Below are positions 30,104 to 38,792 of a stretch of 64,000 bases of DNA, piece after piece. Positions within the stretch are counted from its first letter, which is position 1, and each line of letters begins with the position of its first letter. Source of the stretch: Streptomyces sp. Act143 (lineage in GTDB: Bacteria; Actinomycetota; Actinomycetes; Streptomycetales; Streptomycetaceae); assembly GCF_003143935.1 (NCBI RefSeq), contig NZ_QFRX01000001.1, positions 4,258,228 to 4,322,227 of the forward strand, read 5' to 3'. The notes under the pieces are model-generated. The model ran no database searches. It saw nothing but the letters and a program-made list of their open reading frames with translations, and was not told the origin of the DNA. Position numbers and translations under genes: made by a program.

Positions 30104-31914
30104 CCCACCGGGTCCCCGGCCGCCTCCGGGTGCTGCGTGCAGATCCGCAGCGCCTTCGCCCGAGCCTTCACGTAGCCCGCCTTGACCTGCTTGGCGTCCG
30201 TCCCCCAGGCCGCCGCCTCCGTATGTGCGGCGGGACCGGGCCGGTGCACGGCATACCAGCTCACCGGCTCCGCCGTGAAGGCCTCTTCCCACTGCCACGC
30301 CCATGCTTCGGCCAGCTCGTGCGCGCCCGGCGCGGCCACCAGCTCCTCTCCGTCCGGGCCGTAGACGATCGGCCCCAGGGACCAGATGCGAGCGCGGGCG
30401 GGCATCAGCTCGTGGACGTCGTCCAGGCCGCCGTGGCGGGCCGCCCACAGTGACGCGAGCCGCTCCTCGACGCTCACCTCCTGGCGGTGCTCCAGCTTCC
30501 ACACCTCCGCCACCAGACGGGCGATCTCGGGCCGCCAGAACGCCTCCTGGTGCCGGTCGGGGAAGACGGCGACGTACAGCGTGCTGCCCGCCTGCCGGGG
30601 CACCGCGGGCCGGCCCCGGCCGCCCGCCACCGAAGGTCCGCCGCCTCCGTCGGTGCGGCCGCGGTTCAGCGACCGGTCGATTGCTTCCATCGCGTCGTCG
30701 TCGGCCTCCGGCAGCAGGTGCCCGTACGTGTCCGACGTCGTCTTGATCGACTCATGCCCGAGGCGGCGCTGCACGTAGGTCAGGCCGCGGCCCTCCGACA
30801 GCAGCACCGCGGCGTGCGAGTGCCGCAGGTCGTGCGGCGTCGGGTTCTTGTGGCTCGGCAGCAGACCGGCCTCCTTCGCCCGCTGCACGGCCCGCTGCCA
30901 CCGGTCGTAGAACGTCGAGTAGTGCAGCCGCGCGCCGTGGTCGCCGGTGAAGTACAGCCGGCTCGGGTCGGCGTGGTCGTAGCCGCCCAGCTCCTCGACG
31001 GCGTCCACCACCGCCGAGGACACTCGCAGGCTGCGCCGGCCGCGCTTCGACTTCGGCACACCGATGTAGTAGCCGCCGTTGCCGTCCTTCTTCCAGGCCC
31101 GCTTGACTCGGATGATCGGCTTCGCCGTCCGCCAGTCGACCAGGCACTCCGGGGCCAGCGCCGACACCTCGCCCCAGCGCATGCCGGTGCCGTACTTCAC
31201 GAGCGCCAGCAGCTGGTCGGAGCGGCGCTCCATGCACTGGATGACGCCGTCCACCTCGTCGGGGGTGAGGAACTCGATGTCCTCGCCCTCGGCGCCGTCG
31301 TCGTCCGTGCGCGGCAGCGAGGTGAGGTCGCACGGGTTGCGGTCCCGCAGCGGCGGCTCGGCCTGCACCGCCTTCTGCAGCACCGCCGACAGCAGCCCGT
31401 GCAGGTTGCGGATCGTCTTCGGCGACATCGGGTGCAGCTTCGCCGCGCCGTTCTTCGGCGCCCGCCCCTTGTGGACCCGGGTCTTCTCCAGCGACCTCAC
31501 CCACGCCTGCACCGTGTCGTGGTTGAAGTGCTCCACCGAACGCACGTCGCAGTTGGCGAACGTCGGGAACACCCAGCGCTCGAGGTCGCGGACGCAGTCC
31601 TTGCGGTACTGCTCCTGGATGCCGGTCTTGGTCTCGAACATCGCCAGGGCGAACGTGCGGAAGCGGTAGCGGTCCTCGGCCGGTACCTCCGCCTCGGGGT
31701 CGATGTACCCCTTGCCCTTCACCCAGCCGAGCGGCCACTGCTGGCCGTTGTCGTTGACGGCCTGGCAGAAGACTCTCGCGGCTTCCGCCCCAGCCTCGTC
31801 GCCGTCGAACAGCTCGCTCTGCCACATCCCGTTGCGGGCGCCCCCGAGGCGCCACTTCACGCGGTGGCTCGTGACCACCCCGTCCTTGTTCTCCATCGCC
31901 TTCACGTACGCCAT
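30088..31914 (-). CDS. Tyrosine site-specific integrase with long C-terminal extension, 608 aa
   Basis: ATG at 31914. The SAM-like DNA-binding domain covers about 90-195, and the catalytic domain about 210-410 with R246 (GMRWGEV), K290 region (KSKRGRRS), H361-x-x-R364 (HDLRHSH), H387 (LGHESI) and nucleophile Y397 (TSDTYGHL). Typical actinobacterial integrases end near residue 400-420; here about 190 more residues follow, with W-rich helical sequence of no known fold. The gene lies about 100 bp from the tRNA used as attB, so this enzyme is the likely integrator into bldA. Confidence 0.93.
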   Translation of the reverse strand: MAYVKAMENKDGVVTSHRVKWRLGGARNGMWQSELFDGDEAGAEAARVFCQAVNDNGQQWPLGWVKGKGYIDPEAEVPAEDRYRFRTFALAMFETKTGIQEQYRKDCVRDLERWVFPTFANCDVRSVEHFNHDTVQAWVRSLEKTRVHKGRAPKNGAAKLHPMSPKTIRNLHGLLSAVLQKAVQAEPPLRDRNPCDLTSLPRTDDDGAEGEDIEFLTPDEVDGVIQCMERRSDQLLALVKYGTGMRWGEVSALAPECLVDWRTAKPIIRVKRAWKKDGNGGYYIGVPKSKRGRRSLRVSSAVVDAVEELGGYDHADPSRLYFTGDHGARLHYSTFYDRWQRAVQRAKEAGLLPSHKNPTPHDLRHSHAAVLLSEGRGLTYVQRRLGHESIKTTSDTYGHLLPEADDDAMEAIDRSLNRGRTDGGGGPSVAGGRGRPAVPRQAGSTLYVAVFPDRHQEAFWRPEIARLVAEVWKLEHRQEVSVEERLASLWAARHGGLDDVHELMPARARIWSLGPIVYGPDGEELVAAPGAHELAEAWAWQWEEAFTAEPVSWYAVHRPGPAAHTEAAAWGTDAKQVKAGYVKARAKALRICTQHPEAAGDPVGQAES

Positions 31915-31934
31915 GACGGCAACGTAGAGAAGGC

Positions 31935-31956
31935 GTGCGCCAGCGGTGCGCCAGCG
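31935..31956. repeat. 11-bp tandem repeat in the att region
   Basis: GTGCGCCAGCG occurs twice back to back (31935-31945, 31946-31956), between the integrase start and the tRNA end. This is where arm-type integrase or excisionase sites are expected. Confidence 0.5.
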
Positions 31957-32018
31957 ACACGAAAAGGGGAGCGCGTGTCCCGGCCTTTTCACCAGGTCAG
32001 GTATCAAAGGCATGGAAG

Positions 32019-32101
32019 TGCCCGGAGCCGGACTTGAACCGGTACGCCCGCGAGGGGCAGCGAGGTTTAAGCTCGCCGTGTCTGCATTCCACCATCCGGG
32101 C
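32019..32101 (-). tRNA. bldA: tRNA-Leu(UAA), bldA; element attachment site
   Basis: An 83-base class II tRNA: 7-bp acceptor stem (GCCCGGA with TCCGGGC), anticodon loop CTTAAAC with anticodon UAA, a long variable arm, and a T arm with GGTTCAAGTCC. CCA is not encoded. Reading UUA makes this the Streptomyces bldA tRNA, which controls development and secondary metabolism through rare TTA codons. The gene is complete on the core side, so integration has kept its sequence. The integrase lies at its 3' side. Confidence 0.95.
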
Positions 32102-32494
32102 AGGCCATGGGCTCCGCATCGAGGTCCCGAGCCTATCGGGGCGCGTCCCTCGAACAGCGGACGGGCGGACCGATGTTGTCTTATTTTATTGACGTCTGAG
32201 GGTGCATCAGCCCGTGGAACAAGCCATCCGCACTTGCCAATAGCCTTACGCGCGAGGCCCGCCCGCGCATGCGGAATGACGGAATTTCACCGCCTCAACC
32301 AGGGGGCTCCACCCGTTCTCGACGCGAGCTCCGGTCAGGGGCCGCCGTCATCCCCAGGTATGACACGGCCGGGCGCGGTCAGACCCGAGTCGGTACGCGG
32401 AACCGGATCAGCGGGTGACTACACGGCGCGAAGCCACGGAGACGATGGTTCACGTCCCCCGAACACGTCGTCGTCCCGTCAGGAGCACCCACCC
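32102..32494. other. Upstream region of bldA and of the ABC transporter
   Basis: 393 bases with no credible gene. An AT-rich stretch at about 32176-32192 (TTGTCTTATTTTATTGA) is the best candidate for a bldA promoter reading left. The remainder is the leader of the ABC transporter gene, with the weakly palindromic TACACGGCGCGAAGCC area near 32420; no operator family is recognised. Confidence 0.4.
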
Positions 32495-33265
32495 GTGACC
32501 ACCACACCCATCGCCGGCCGGACCACCGCCGTGGCCGCACGCGCCACGGATCTGTCGAAGATCTACGGACAGGGCGAGACCCAGGTGGTCGCCCTCGACC
32601 GGGTCTCCGTCGAGTTCCGGCAGGCCGAGTTCACCGCGATCATGGGCCCGTCCGGCTCCGGGAAGTCGACCCTGATGCACTGCGTCGCCGGGCTCGACAC
32701 CTTCTCCTCCGGCTCCGTGCGCATCGGCGACACCGAACTCGGCACGCTGAAGGACAGGCAGCTCACCAAGTTGCGCCGGGACAAGATCGGCTTCATCTTC
32801 CAGGCGTTCAACCTGCTGCCGACCCTGACCGCGCTGGAGAACATCACGCTGCCCATGGACATCGCGGGCCGCAAGCCCGACAAGCAGTGGCTGGAACGCG
32901 TCATTGAGATGGTGGGGCTCAAGGACCGGCTCGCGCACCGGCCCTCCCAGCTCTCCGGCGGCCAGCAGCAGCGTGTCGCCGTCGCCCGCGCGCTCGCCTC
33001 CCGGCCCGACATCATCTTCGGCGACGAGCCGACCGGAAACCTCGACTCGCGCTCCGGCGCGGAGGTGCTGGGCTTTCTCCGCAACTCCGTACGGGAGTTG
33101 GGGCAGACGGTGGTCATGGTGACCCACGACCCGGTGGCCGCCGCCTACGCCGACCGCGTCGTCTTCCTCGCGGACGGGCGGATCGTCGACGAGATGTACC
33201 GGCCGACCGCCGACAACGTCCTGGACTTCATGAAGCAGTTCGACGCGAAGGGCCGTACCTCCTGA
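32495..33265 (+). CDS. ABC transporter ATP-binding protein, LolD/MacB type, 256 aa
   Basis: GTG at 32495 with AGGAG about ten bases upstream. Walker A GPSGSGKST, Q-loop IFQAFNLLPTLTALENI, signature LSGGQQQR, Walker B IIFGDEPTGNLD and H-loop VTHD are all present. It overlaps the permease gene by one base (TGATG), so they form one transporter. The NLLPTLTALENITLP pattern is that of ATPases paired with FtsX-like permeases, which move lipoproteins, peptides or signal rather than import solutes. Confidence 0.95.
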   Translation: MTTTPIAGRTTAVAARATDLSKIYGQGETQVVALDRVSVEFRQAEFTAIMGPSGSGKSTLMHCVAGLDTFSSGSVRIGDTELGTLKDRQLTKLRRDKIGFIFQAFNLLPTLTALENITLPMDIAGRKPDKQWLERVIEMVGLKDRLAHRPSQLSGGQQQRVAVARALASRPDIIFGDEPTGNLDSRSGAEVLGFLRNSVRELGQTVVMVTHDPVAAAYADRVVFLADGRIVDEMYRPTADNVLDFMKQFDAKGRTS

Positions 33266-35793
33266 TGTTCCGCACCGCCCTGCGCAACGTCTTCGCGCAC
33301 AAGGCCCGGCTGCTCATGACCGTGCTCGCCGTCATGCTCGGCGTGGCCTTCGTGTCGGGGACGCTGGTCTTCACCAACACCATCTCCCGCGCCTACCAGA
33401 ACAGTTCCGCCAAGGGCTTCGACCACGTCGACGTGGCGGTCCGGGCCGACTACCAGGAGAGCAGGGGCAACACGGTCGGCAAGACGCCCGAGCTGACCCA
33501 GGCGATCCTTGACCGGAGCGCCGAGGTCCCCGGCGCCGCCTCCGCGATCGGTGTCGTCAAGGGCTTCACCGCCATCGCCGACAAGGACGGCGACCTCCTC
33601 GGCGACGGCTGGCAGTCCGAGGGCGGCAACTACTCCGGCACCGAGGACCCCCGCTACCCGCTGGTCAGCGGCCACGCCCCGCACGGCGCGAACGAGGTGC
33701 TGCTCGACTCCAAGAGCGCCGAGCGCGCCGGGTACAAGGTCGGCGACACGGTCCGGATCTCGGTCGACGGCCCGGTCCTCACCCCCACCGTCACCGGCAT
33801 CTTCACCACCGACGACGGCAATGTCGCGGCCGGCGGCAGCCTGGCCCTGTTCGACACGGCCACCGCCCAGCGGCTGTTCGACAAGCCCGGCGTCTACGAC
33901 GAGATCGACGTGGCGGCGAAGTCCGGCATCACCCAGGCCGCGCTGAAGGCCGAGCTGGACAAGGCGCTGCCCGGCAAGCTCGTCGAGACCACGACCGGCA
34001 AGGAACTCGCCGACGACCAGGCCGAGCTGATCTCCTCCCAGATGGGCAGCTTCCGTCAGATGCTGCTGGTCTTCGCGGGCATCGCGCTCTTCGTCGGCAC
34101 CTTCATCATCGCCAACACCTTCACCATGCTGGTCGCCCAGCGCACCAAGGAACTGGCGCTGCTGCGGGCGGTCGGCGCCTCCCGGCGCCAGGTCACCCGG
34201 TCGGTGCTCGTCGAGGCGTTCGTCGTCGGCACGGTCGCCGGTGTGACCGGCCTGGTGGCGGGCATCGGCATCGGCGTCGGGCTGAAGTCCCTCATGGGCT
34301 CGCTCGGCGCGACCGTCCCGGACGGCCCGCTGATCATTTCCGGCGGCACCGTCGCCACGGCCCTCGCGGTCGGCATCCTCATCACCATGCTGGCGGCGTG
34401 GCTGCCCGGCCGCCGGGCCGCGAAGATCCCCCCGGTCGCCGCGATGAGCAGCGTGCACGCCCGGGCCACCACCAAGTCGCTGGTGCTGCGCAACACCCTG
34501 GGCGCGCTGTTCGCGGGCGCCGGTGTCGCGGTCGTCCTCGCGGCCACCACGATGAACGGCTCGGACGGCCAGGCCCCCATGGGCATCGGCGCGGTCCTGC
34601 TGATCATCGGCGTCTTCATCCTCACCCCGCTGCTGTCCCGCCCGCTGATCGCCGCCGCGGCGCCGGTACTCCGCGTCTTCGGCACGGCGGGCAAGCTGGC
34701 CCGGCAGAACTCGGTCCGCAACCCCCGTCGTACGGCCGCCACCGCGTCCGCGCTGATGATCGGGCTCACCCTGATCACGGGCATGACGGTGATGGCGGGC
34801 AGCCTTCAGAAGTCCATCGACAAGATGGCCACGGCGGCCGTCAAGGCGGACTACGTCGTCTCCATGGCGAACGGCAACGAGCTGTCCCCGGACGTGGAGC
34901 AGCGGCTGAAGCGGGTCGGCGACGTCACCGCCACCACCCCGCTGCGCAACGCGGCCTCCCGCATCGACGGCGAGACCGAGTACCTGACCGGCGTCAACGG
35001 CTCCGCCATCGGCAAGCTCACCGACCTCGAGGTCGACAACGGCACCTTCAAGGTGGGCGGCACCGAGGTGGTCGTCGACGCGGACACCGCCGAGCACTAC
35101 GGCTGGAGGGCGGGGTCGGACTTCACCGTCCACTACGAGGACGGCAAGGCGCAGCGGTTGACCGTCGCCGGGGTCTACGAGGGCAACGAGCTGATCCGCG
35201 GCATCCTGCTCGACACCGCGGCTCTCGCCCCGCACCAGAGCGACCCGGCCGACATGAAGGTCATGGTCAAGACGTCCGACGGCGCCTCGGCCGCGACCAA
35301 GGACAGGCTGGCGAAGGCACTCGGCACCAATCCGGCCATCAAGATCCAGAGCAAGCAGGACGTGTCCGACGACATCGCGCAGATGTTCACGCTGATCCTC
35401 AACATGGTCTACGGCCTGCTCGCCATGGCGGTCCTGGTCGCGGTCCTCGGGGTCATCAACACGCTGGCCATGTCGGTCTTCGAACGCTCGCAGGAGATCG
35501 GCATGCTCCGCGCGATCGGCCTGGACCGCAAGGGCGTCAAGCGGATGGTCCGCCTGGAGTCCCTGGTGATCTCCCTGTTCGGCGGGGTGCTCGGGATCGG
35601 CCTGGGCGTGTTCTTCGGCTGGGCGGCCGGTGAGCTGCTGGGCACCAAGATGGCGACGTACGAACTCGTCCTGCCCTGGGGGCGGATGGCCCTGTTCCTT
35701 CTCGGCGCGGCATTCGTCGGCGTCCTCGCGGCCCTGTGGCCGGCCCGGCGCGCGGCGAGGCTGAACATGCTGTCGGCCATCAAGGCCGAGTAG
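33265..35793 (+). CDS. FtsX-like ABC transporter permease, 842 aa
   Basis: Two FtsX domains in one chain: the first membrane segment (about 12-36) is followed by a large extracellular region, three membrane segments at about 265-385, then a second unit with its own extracellular domain and three C-terminal segments (about 710-835). FIIANTFTMLVAQRTKELALLRAVGASRRQV and LAMSVFERSQEIGMLRAIGLDRKGV are the two conserved coupling motifs. Substrate is unknown. Confidence 0.93.
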   Translation: MFRTALRNVFAHKARLLMTVLAVMLGVAFVSGTLVFTNTISRAYQNSSAKGFDHVDVAVRADYQESRGNTVGKTPELTQAILDRSAEVPGAASAIGVVKGFTAIADKDGDLLGDGWQSEGGNYSGTEDPRYPLVSGHAPHGANEVLLDSKSAERAGYKVGDTVRISVDGPVLTPTVTGIFTTDDGNVAAGGSLALFDTATAQRLFDKPGVYDEIDVAAKSGITQAALKAELDKALPGKLVETTTGKELADDQAELISSQMGSFRQMLLVFAGIALFVGTFIIANTFTMLVAQRTKELALLRAVGASRRQVTRSVLVEAFVVGTVAGVTGLVAGIGIGVGLKSLMGSLGATVPDGPLIISGGTVATALAVGILITMLAAWLPGRRAAKIPPVAAMSSVHARATTKSLVLRNTLGALFAGAGVAVVLAATTMNGSDGQAPMGIGAVLLIIGVFILTPLLSRPLIAAAAPVLRVFGTAGKLARQNSVRNPRRTAATASALMIGLTLITGMTVMAGSLQKSIDKMATAAVKADYVVSMANGNELSPDVEQRLKRVGDVTATTPLRNAASRIDGETEYLTGVNGSAIGKLTDLEVDNGTFKVGGTEVVVDADTAEHYGWRAGSDFTVHYEDGKAQRLTVAGVYEGNELIRGILLDTAALAPHQSDPADMKVMVKTSDGASAATKDRLAKALGTNPAIKIQSKQDVSDDIAQMFTLILNMVYGLLAMAVLVAVLGVINTLAMSVFERSQEIGMLRAIGLDRKGVKRMVRLESLVISLFGGVLGIGLGVFFGWAAGELLGTKMATYELVLPWGRMALFLLGAAFVGVLAALWPARRAARLNMLSAIKAE

Positions 35794-35806
35794 CCGTACG
35801 GCAGTC

Positions 35807-35836
35807 GGGGCCCGCCACTGGCAAGTGGCGGGCCCC
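35807..35836. terminator. Bidirectional terminator
   Basis: A perfect 13-bp stem (35807-35819 with 35824-35836) with a GGCA loop lies between the convergent permease and methyltransferase genes. Confidence 0.85.
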
Positions 35837-35846
35837 TTGCGTCTGT

Positions 35847-37139
35847 TCAGTTCCAGGTGCGGGCCCGCAGCGGCATCCCGGAGTCCCCGGAGCCGGGGGT
35901 GCGGACGGCGAGGACCTGGTTGACGCCGATGCTGTTGCGTTCGAAGGCGAGGGCGCTGGCGGCCATGTAGAGCCGCCAGACCCGGGCCCGGCCCGGTCCG
36001 GCGAGCCGGACGGCGCGGTCCCAGTCGGCCTCCAGCCGGGTCACCCAGCGGCGCAGGGTGAGGCCGTAGTGCTCGCGGATCGCCTCGACGTCGCGCACCT
36101 CGAACCCGGCGCCTTCCAGCTGGGTGACGGTGGTGCCGAGGGGGGCGAGTTCGCCGTCGGGGAAGACGTAGGCGTCGATGAACTCGTCCACGTGGTACGT
36201 CGATTCGTCGCGCTGGGGGCGGCGGGCGATCTGGTGGTTGAGGAGCCGTCCGCCGGGCTTGAGCAGGGCGTACAGGTTCTCGGCGTACTCCAGGTAGCGT
36301 TCCGCGCCGACGTGTTCGGCCATGCCGATGGAGGAGATCGCGTCGTAGGGCCCGTCGGTGACGTCCCGGTAGTCCTGGACGCGGATCTCGATCCGGTCGG
36401 TCAGGCCCTCGTCGGCGACGCGCTTGCGGGCGTAGGCGGCCTGCTCCTGGGAGAGGGTGATGCCGACGACGCTCACGCCGTGCTCGCGGGCGGCGTGGAT
36501 CGCCATCGAGCCCCAGCCGCATCCGACGTCCAGGAGTCGCTGACCGGGCGTCAGGGCGAGCTTGCGGCAGACCAGTTCGAGCTTGTCGCGCTGGGCGTCC
36601 TCCAGGGTGCCGTCCGGCGTCTCCCAGTAGGCGCACGAGTAGACCATCGACGGGCCGAGGACGATCTCGTAGAAGTCGTTGCCGACGTCGTAGTGGTGGC
36701 TGACGGCACGTCTGTCGGTGTGCCGGGTGTGGAGGTGGCCGCGGCGCCGGCGGACCTCCTCGGGCGGCGGGGCCGGCGGCAGCGGCAGCCCGGAGAGCCG
36801 GACGAGCCCGCGCAGGGCGGCGCGCACCTCGGGGTCGCGCAGCAGCGCGGTACGGCTCCGGGTGTCCTCGCCGCGCTCCCAGACGAGGCCGGCGATCAGG
36901 TCGAGGGCGGTGTAGAGGTCGCCGTCGATGTCGAGGTCGCCCGCGACCCAGGCCCGGGCCAGGCCCAGTTCGCCGGGTTTGAACAGCAGCCGGCGCACGG
37001 CGCGGCGGTTGCGCAGGACGAGCGCGGGGGCGCCCGGCGGTCCCGCCTGCGAGCCGTCCCACGCCCGCACGCGGACCGGGAGCGGGGCTCCCAGCAGGAG
37101 TTCGAAGAGGTTCTTCAGCCGCAGCGCGGCGTCAGCCAT
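35847..37139 (-). CDS. Cyclopropane-fatty-acyl-phospholipid synthase-like methyltransferase, 430 aa
   Basis: ATG at 37139 is chosen for GGAGG eight bases upstream. The N-terminal lipid-binding part is followed by SHHYDVGNDFYEIVLGPSMVYSCAYW, the CFA-synthase signature, and the SAM motif LLDVGCGWGSMAIHAAREHGVSVVGITLS, then IGMAEHVG and the C-terminal YGLTLRRWVTRLEADWDRA. Predicted to methylate unsaturated acyl chains of membrane lipids (cyclopropanation or 10-methylation). Monocistronic. Confidence 0.9.
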   Translation of the reverse strand: MADAALRLKNLFELLLGAPLPVRVRAWDGSQAGPPGAPALVLRNRRAVRRLLFKPGELGLARAWVAGDLDIDGDLYTALDLIAGLVWERGEDTRSRTALLRDPEVRAALRGLVRLSGLPLPPAPPPEEVRRRRGHLHTRHTDRRAVSHHYDVGNDFYEIVLGPSMVYSCAYWETPDGTLEDAQRDKLELVCRKLALTPGQRLLDVGCGWGSMAIHAAREHGVSVVGITLSQEQAAYARKRVADEGLTDRIEIRVQDYRDVTDGPYDAISSIGMAEHVGAERYLEYAENLYALLKPGGRLLNHQIARRPQRDESTYHVDEFIDAYVFPDGELAPLGTTVTQLEGAGFEVRDVEAIREHYGLTLRRWVTRLEADWDRAVRLAGPGRARVWRLYMAASALAFERNSIGVNQVLAVRTPGSGDSGMPLRARTWN

Positions 37140-37337
37140 GGCGCCCACCTCCGTGACGAGGATCCCGGAATTGTCCACCTACGTAAACACCGGAAGCCTC
37201 CGGGCACAGTCCCGCCACGGCGTCACGACCAGGCAAAATAACTGCATGGACCACGTACCTGGCGCGGCGAGGAGGATTCCGCCGGTGCGCCGGGGAGGGA
37301 CCCGGCGGCACGCCGAGGGGGATGCCGCCGGGTACGC

Positions 37338-37377
37338 CGAAGGGCCTCCCGCACCACGGATGGCGGGAGGCCCTTCG
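37338..37377 (-). terminator. Terminator after ndh
   Basis: A perfect 15-bp stem (37338-37352 with 37363-37377) with a 10-base loop begins 24 bases after the ndh stop, reading left. The 160 bases between it and the cfa-like start carry that gene's promoter; no operator is recognised there. Confidence 0.85.
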
Positions 37378-37400
37378 GTTCGTTCAGCGACCGGAGCCGG

Positions 37401-38792
37401 TCAGGAGGCCTTGGCCTTCTCCTGGGTCTTCTCCGGCTGCGCCGCGGCGGGCGCCGGCGCGGGCTTCGCCGCCTCGTAGAACTCCTCGCGCGGAGTCTCC
37501 AGGGCGCCGAGGGCGACGACCTCGCGCTTGAGGAACATCGCGAGCGTCCAGTCGGCGAAGACGCGGATCTTGCGGTTCCACGTCGGCATCGCCAGACCGT
37601 GGTAGCCACGGTGCATGTACCAGGCGAGACGGCCCTTGAGCTTGATCTTCATCTTGCCCATGACGATCATCGCGACGCCCTTGTGGAGGCCGAGGCCCGC
37701 CACCGCACCCTTGTTGGAGTGCGCGTACTCCTTCTGCGGGAAGCCCCGCATACCGGAGATCACGTTGTCGCCGAGGACCTTGGCCTGACGCAGCGCGTGC
37801 TGGGCGTTCGGCGGGCACCAGGCGTTCTCGACGCCGGCCTTGCGGGCGGCGACGTCCGGGACCTGGGCGTTGTCGCCGGCGGCCCAGATGTAGTCGGTGC
37901 CCTGGACCTGGAGGGTCGGGGCGGTGTCCACGTGGCCGCGCGGGCCGAGCGGGAGGCCGTAGCGGGACAGGACCGGGTTGGGCTTGACGCCGGCGGTCCA
38001 GACGATCGTGTTGGAGTCGACCTCGAGTCCGTTCTTCAGCACGACGTGGCCGTCGACGCAGGAGTCCATCGAGGTGGAGAGGTAGATCTCCACGCCGCGG
38101 CTCTCCAGGTGCTCCTTGCCGTAGGTGCCCAGCTTCGGGCCGACCTCGGGAAGGATCTTGTCGGCGGCGTCGACGAGGATGAACCGCATGTCCTCGCGGG
38201 AGACCGTCTTGTAGTACTTGGCCGCGTCGCGGGCCATGTCCTCGACCTCACCGATGGTCTCCGCGCCGGCGAAGCCGCCGCCGACGAAGACGAAGGTGAG
38301 CGCCTTGCGGCGGATCTCCTCGTCGGTGGTGGAGTCGGCCTTGTCCAGCTGCTCCAGGACGTGGTTGCGCAGGCCGATGGCCTCCTCGACGCCCTTCATA
38401 CCGATGCCCTGCTCGGCGAGGCCGGGGATCGGGAAGGTGCGGGAGACCGCGCCGAGCGCGATCACCAGGTAGTCGAAGGGCAGCTCGTACGCCTCGCCGA
38501 CCAGCGGGGCGATCGTGGCGACCTTGCGGTCCTGGTCGATGGTGGTGACCCGGCCGGTGAGGACCTCCGCCTTGGGCAGCACGCGTCGCAGCGGGACGAC
38601 GACGTGGCGCGGGGAGATGCTGCCGGCGGCGGTTTCGGGGAGGAAGGGCTGGTAGGTCATGTACGACCGGGGGTCGACGACCGTGACGGTCGCCTCGCCG
38701 TAGCGCATCTTCTTGAGGATGCGCCGAGCTGCGTACAGGCCTACGTACCCACCGCCTACTACGAGGATCCTGGGACGCTCCGTGGTGCTCAT
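37401..38792 (-). CDS. ndh: Type II NADH dehydrogenase, 463 aa
   Basis: The FAD-binding motif ILVVGGGYVGLYAARRIL (about 9-26) and NADH-binding motif FVFVGGGFAGAETIGEVEDM (about 165-185) are seen, with IWAAGDNAQVPD as the second FAD contact. The C-terminal KLKGRLAWYMHRGYHGLAMPTWNRKIRVFADWTLAMFLKREVV is the amphipathic membrane-binding region. It passes electrons from NADH to menaquinone without pumping protons. A Rex-like site lies upstream. Confidence 0.93.
   Translation of the reverse strand: MSTTERPRILVVGGGYVGLYAARRILKKMRYGEATVTVVDPRSYMTYQPFLPETAAGSISPRHVVVPLRRVLPKAEVLTGRVTTIDQDRKVATIAPLVGEAYELPFDYLVIALGAVSRTFPIPGLAEQGIGMKGVEEAIGLRNHVLEQLDKADSTTDEEIRRKALTFVFVGGGFAGAETIGEVEDMARDAAKYYKTVSREDMRFILVDAADKILPEVGPKLGTYGKEHLESRGVEIYLSTSMDSCVDGHVVLKNGLEVDSNTIVWTAGVKPNPVLSRYGLPLGPRGHVDTAPTLQVQGTDYIWAAGDNAQVPDVAARKAGVENAWCPPNAQHALRQAKVLGDNVISGMRGFPQKEYAHSNKGAVAGLGLHKGVAMIVMGKMKIKLKGRLAWYMHRGYHGLAMPTWNRKIRVFADWTLAMFLKREVVALGALETPREEFYEAAKPAPAPAAAQPEKTQEKAKAS

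Larger units (their letters stand above)
1..32018. mobile_element. Left-truncated integrative, probably conjugative, element inserted at the 3' end of bldA
   Basis: The right boundary is seen directly: a tyrosine integrase gene on the minus strand ends its promoter region against the 3' end of a tRNA-Leu gene, the usual layout when an element uses a tRNA 3' end as attB. Everything left of it differs from the core chromosome on the right: over 55 short, tightly overlapping minus-strand genes, phage-type recombination genes, an SpdB3-like spread protein, WhiB-like regulators and palindromic operators. The left att repeat, and any TraB/FtsK-like transfer gene or virion genes, must lie before position 1. 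I infer a conjugative integrative element with phage-derived recombination genes; a prophage early region is the main alternative. Confidence 0.8.

Noticed and set aside
1..32018. Intact prophage
   Set aside because: No capsid, portal, tail, terminase or lysis gene is recognisable in 32 kb, and the edge gene looks like a conjugal spread protein. Cannot be excluded because the left part is missing.
30487..32037. Long plus-strand frame antisense to the integrase
   Set aside because: The integrase on the minus strand has full catalytic motifs; the antisense frame has no recognisable sequence.
33145..37062. Minus-strand open frame of 1305 codons antisense to the ABC permease
   Set aside because: It is an artefact of high-GC third-position bias; the plus-strand FtsX permease and the minus-strand methyltransferase explain the sequence, and the product is Arg/Gly/Asp low complexity.
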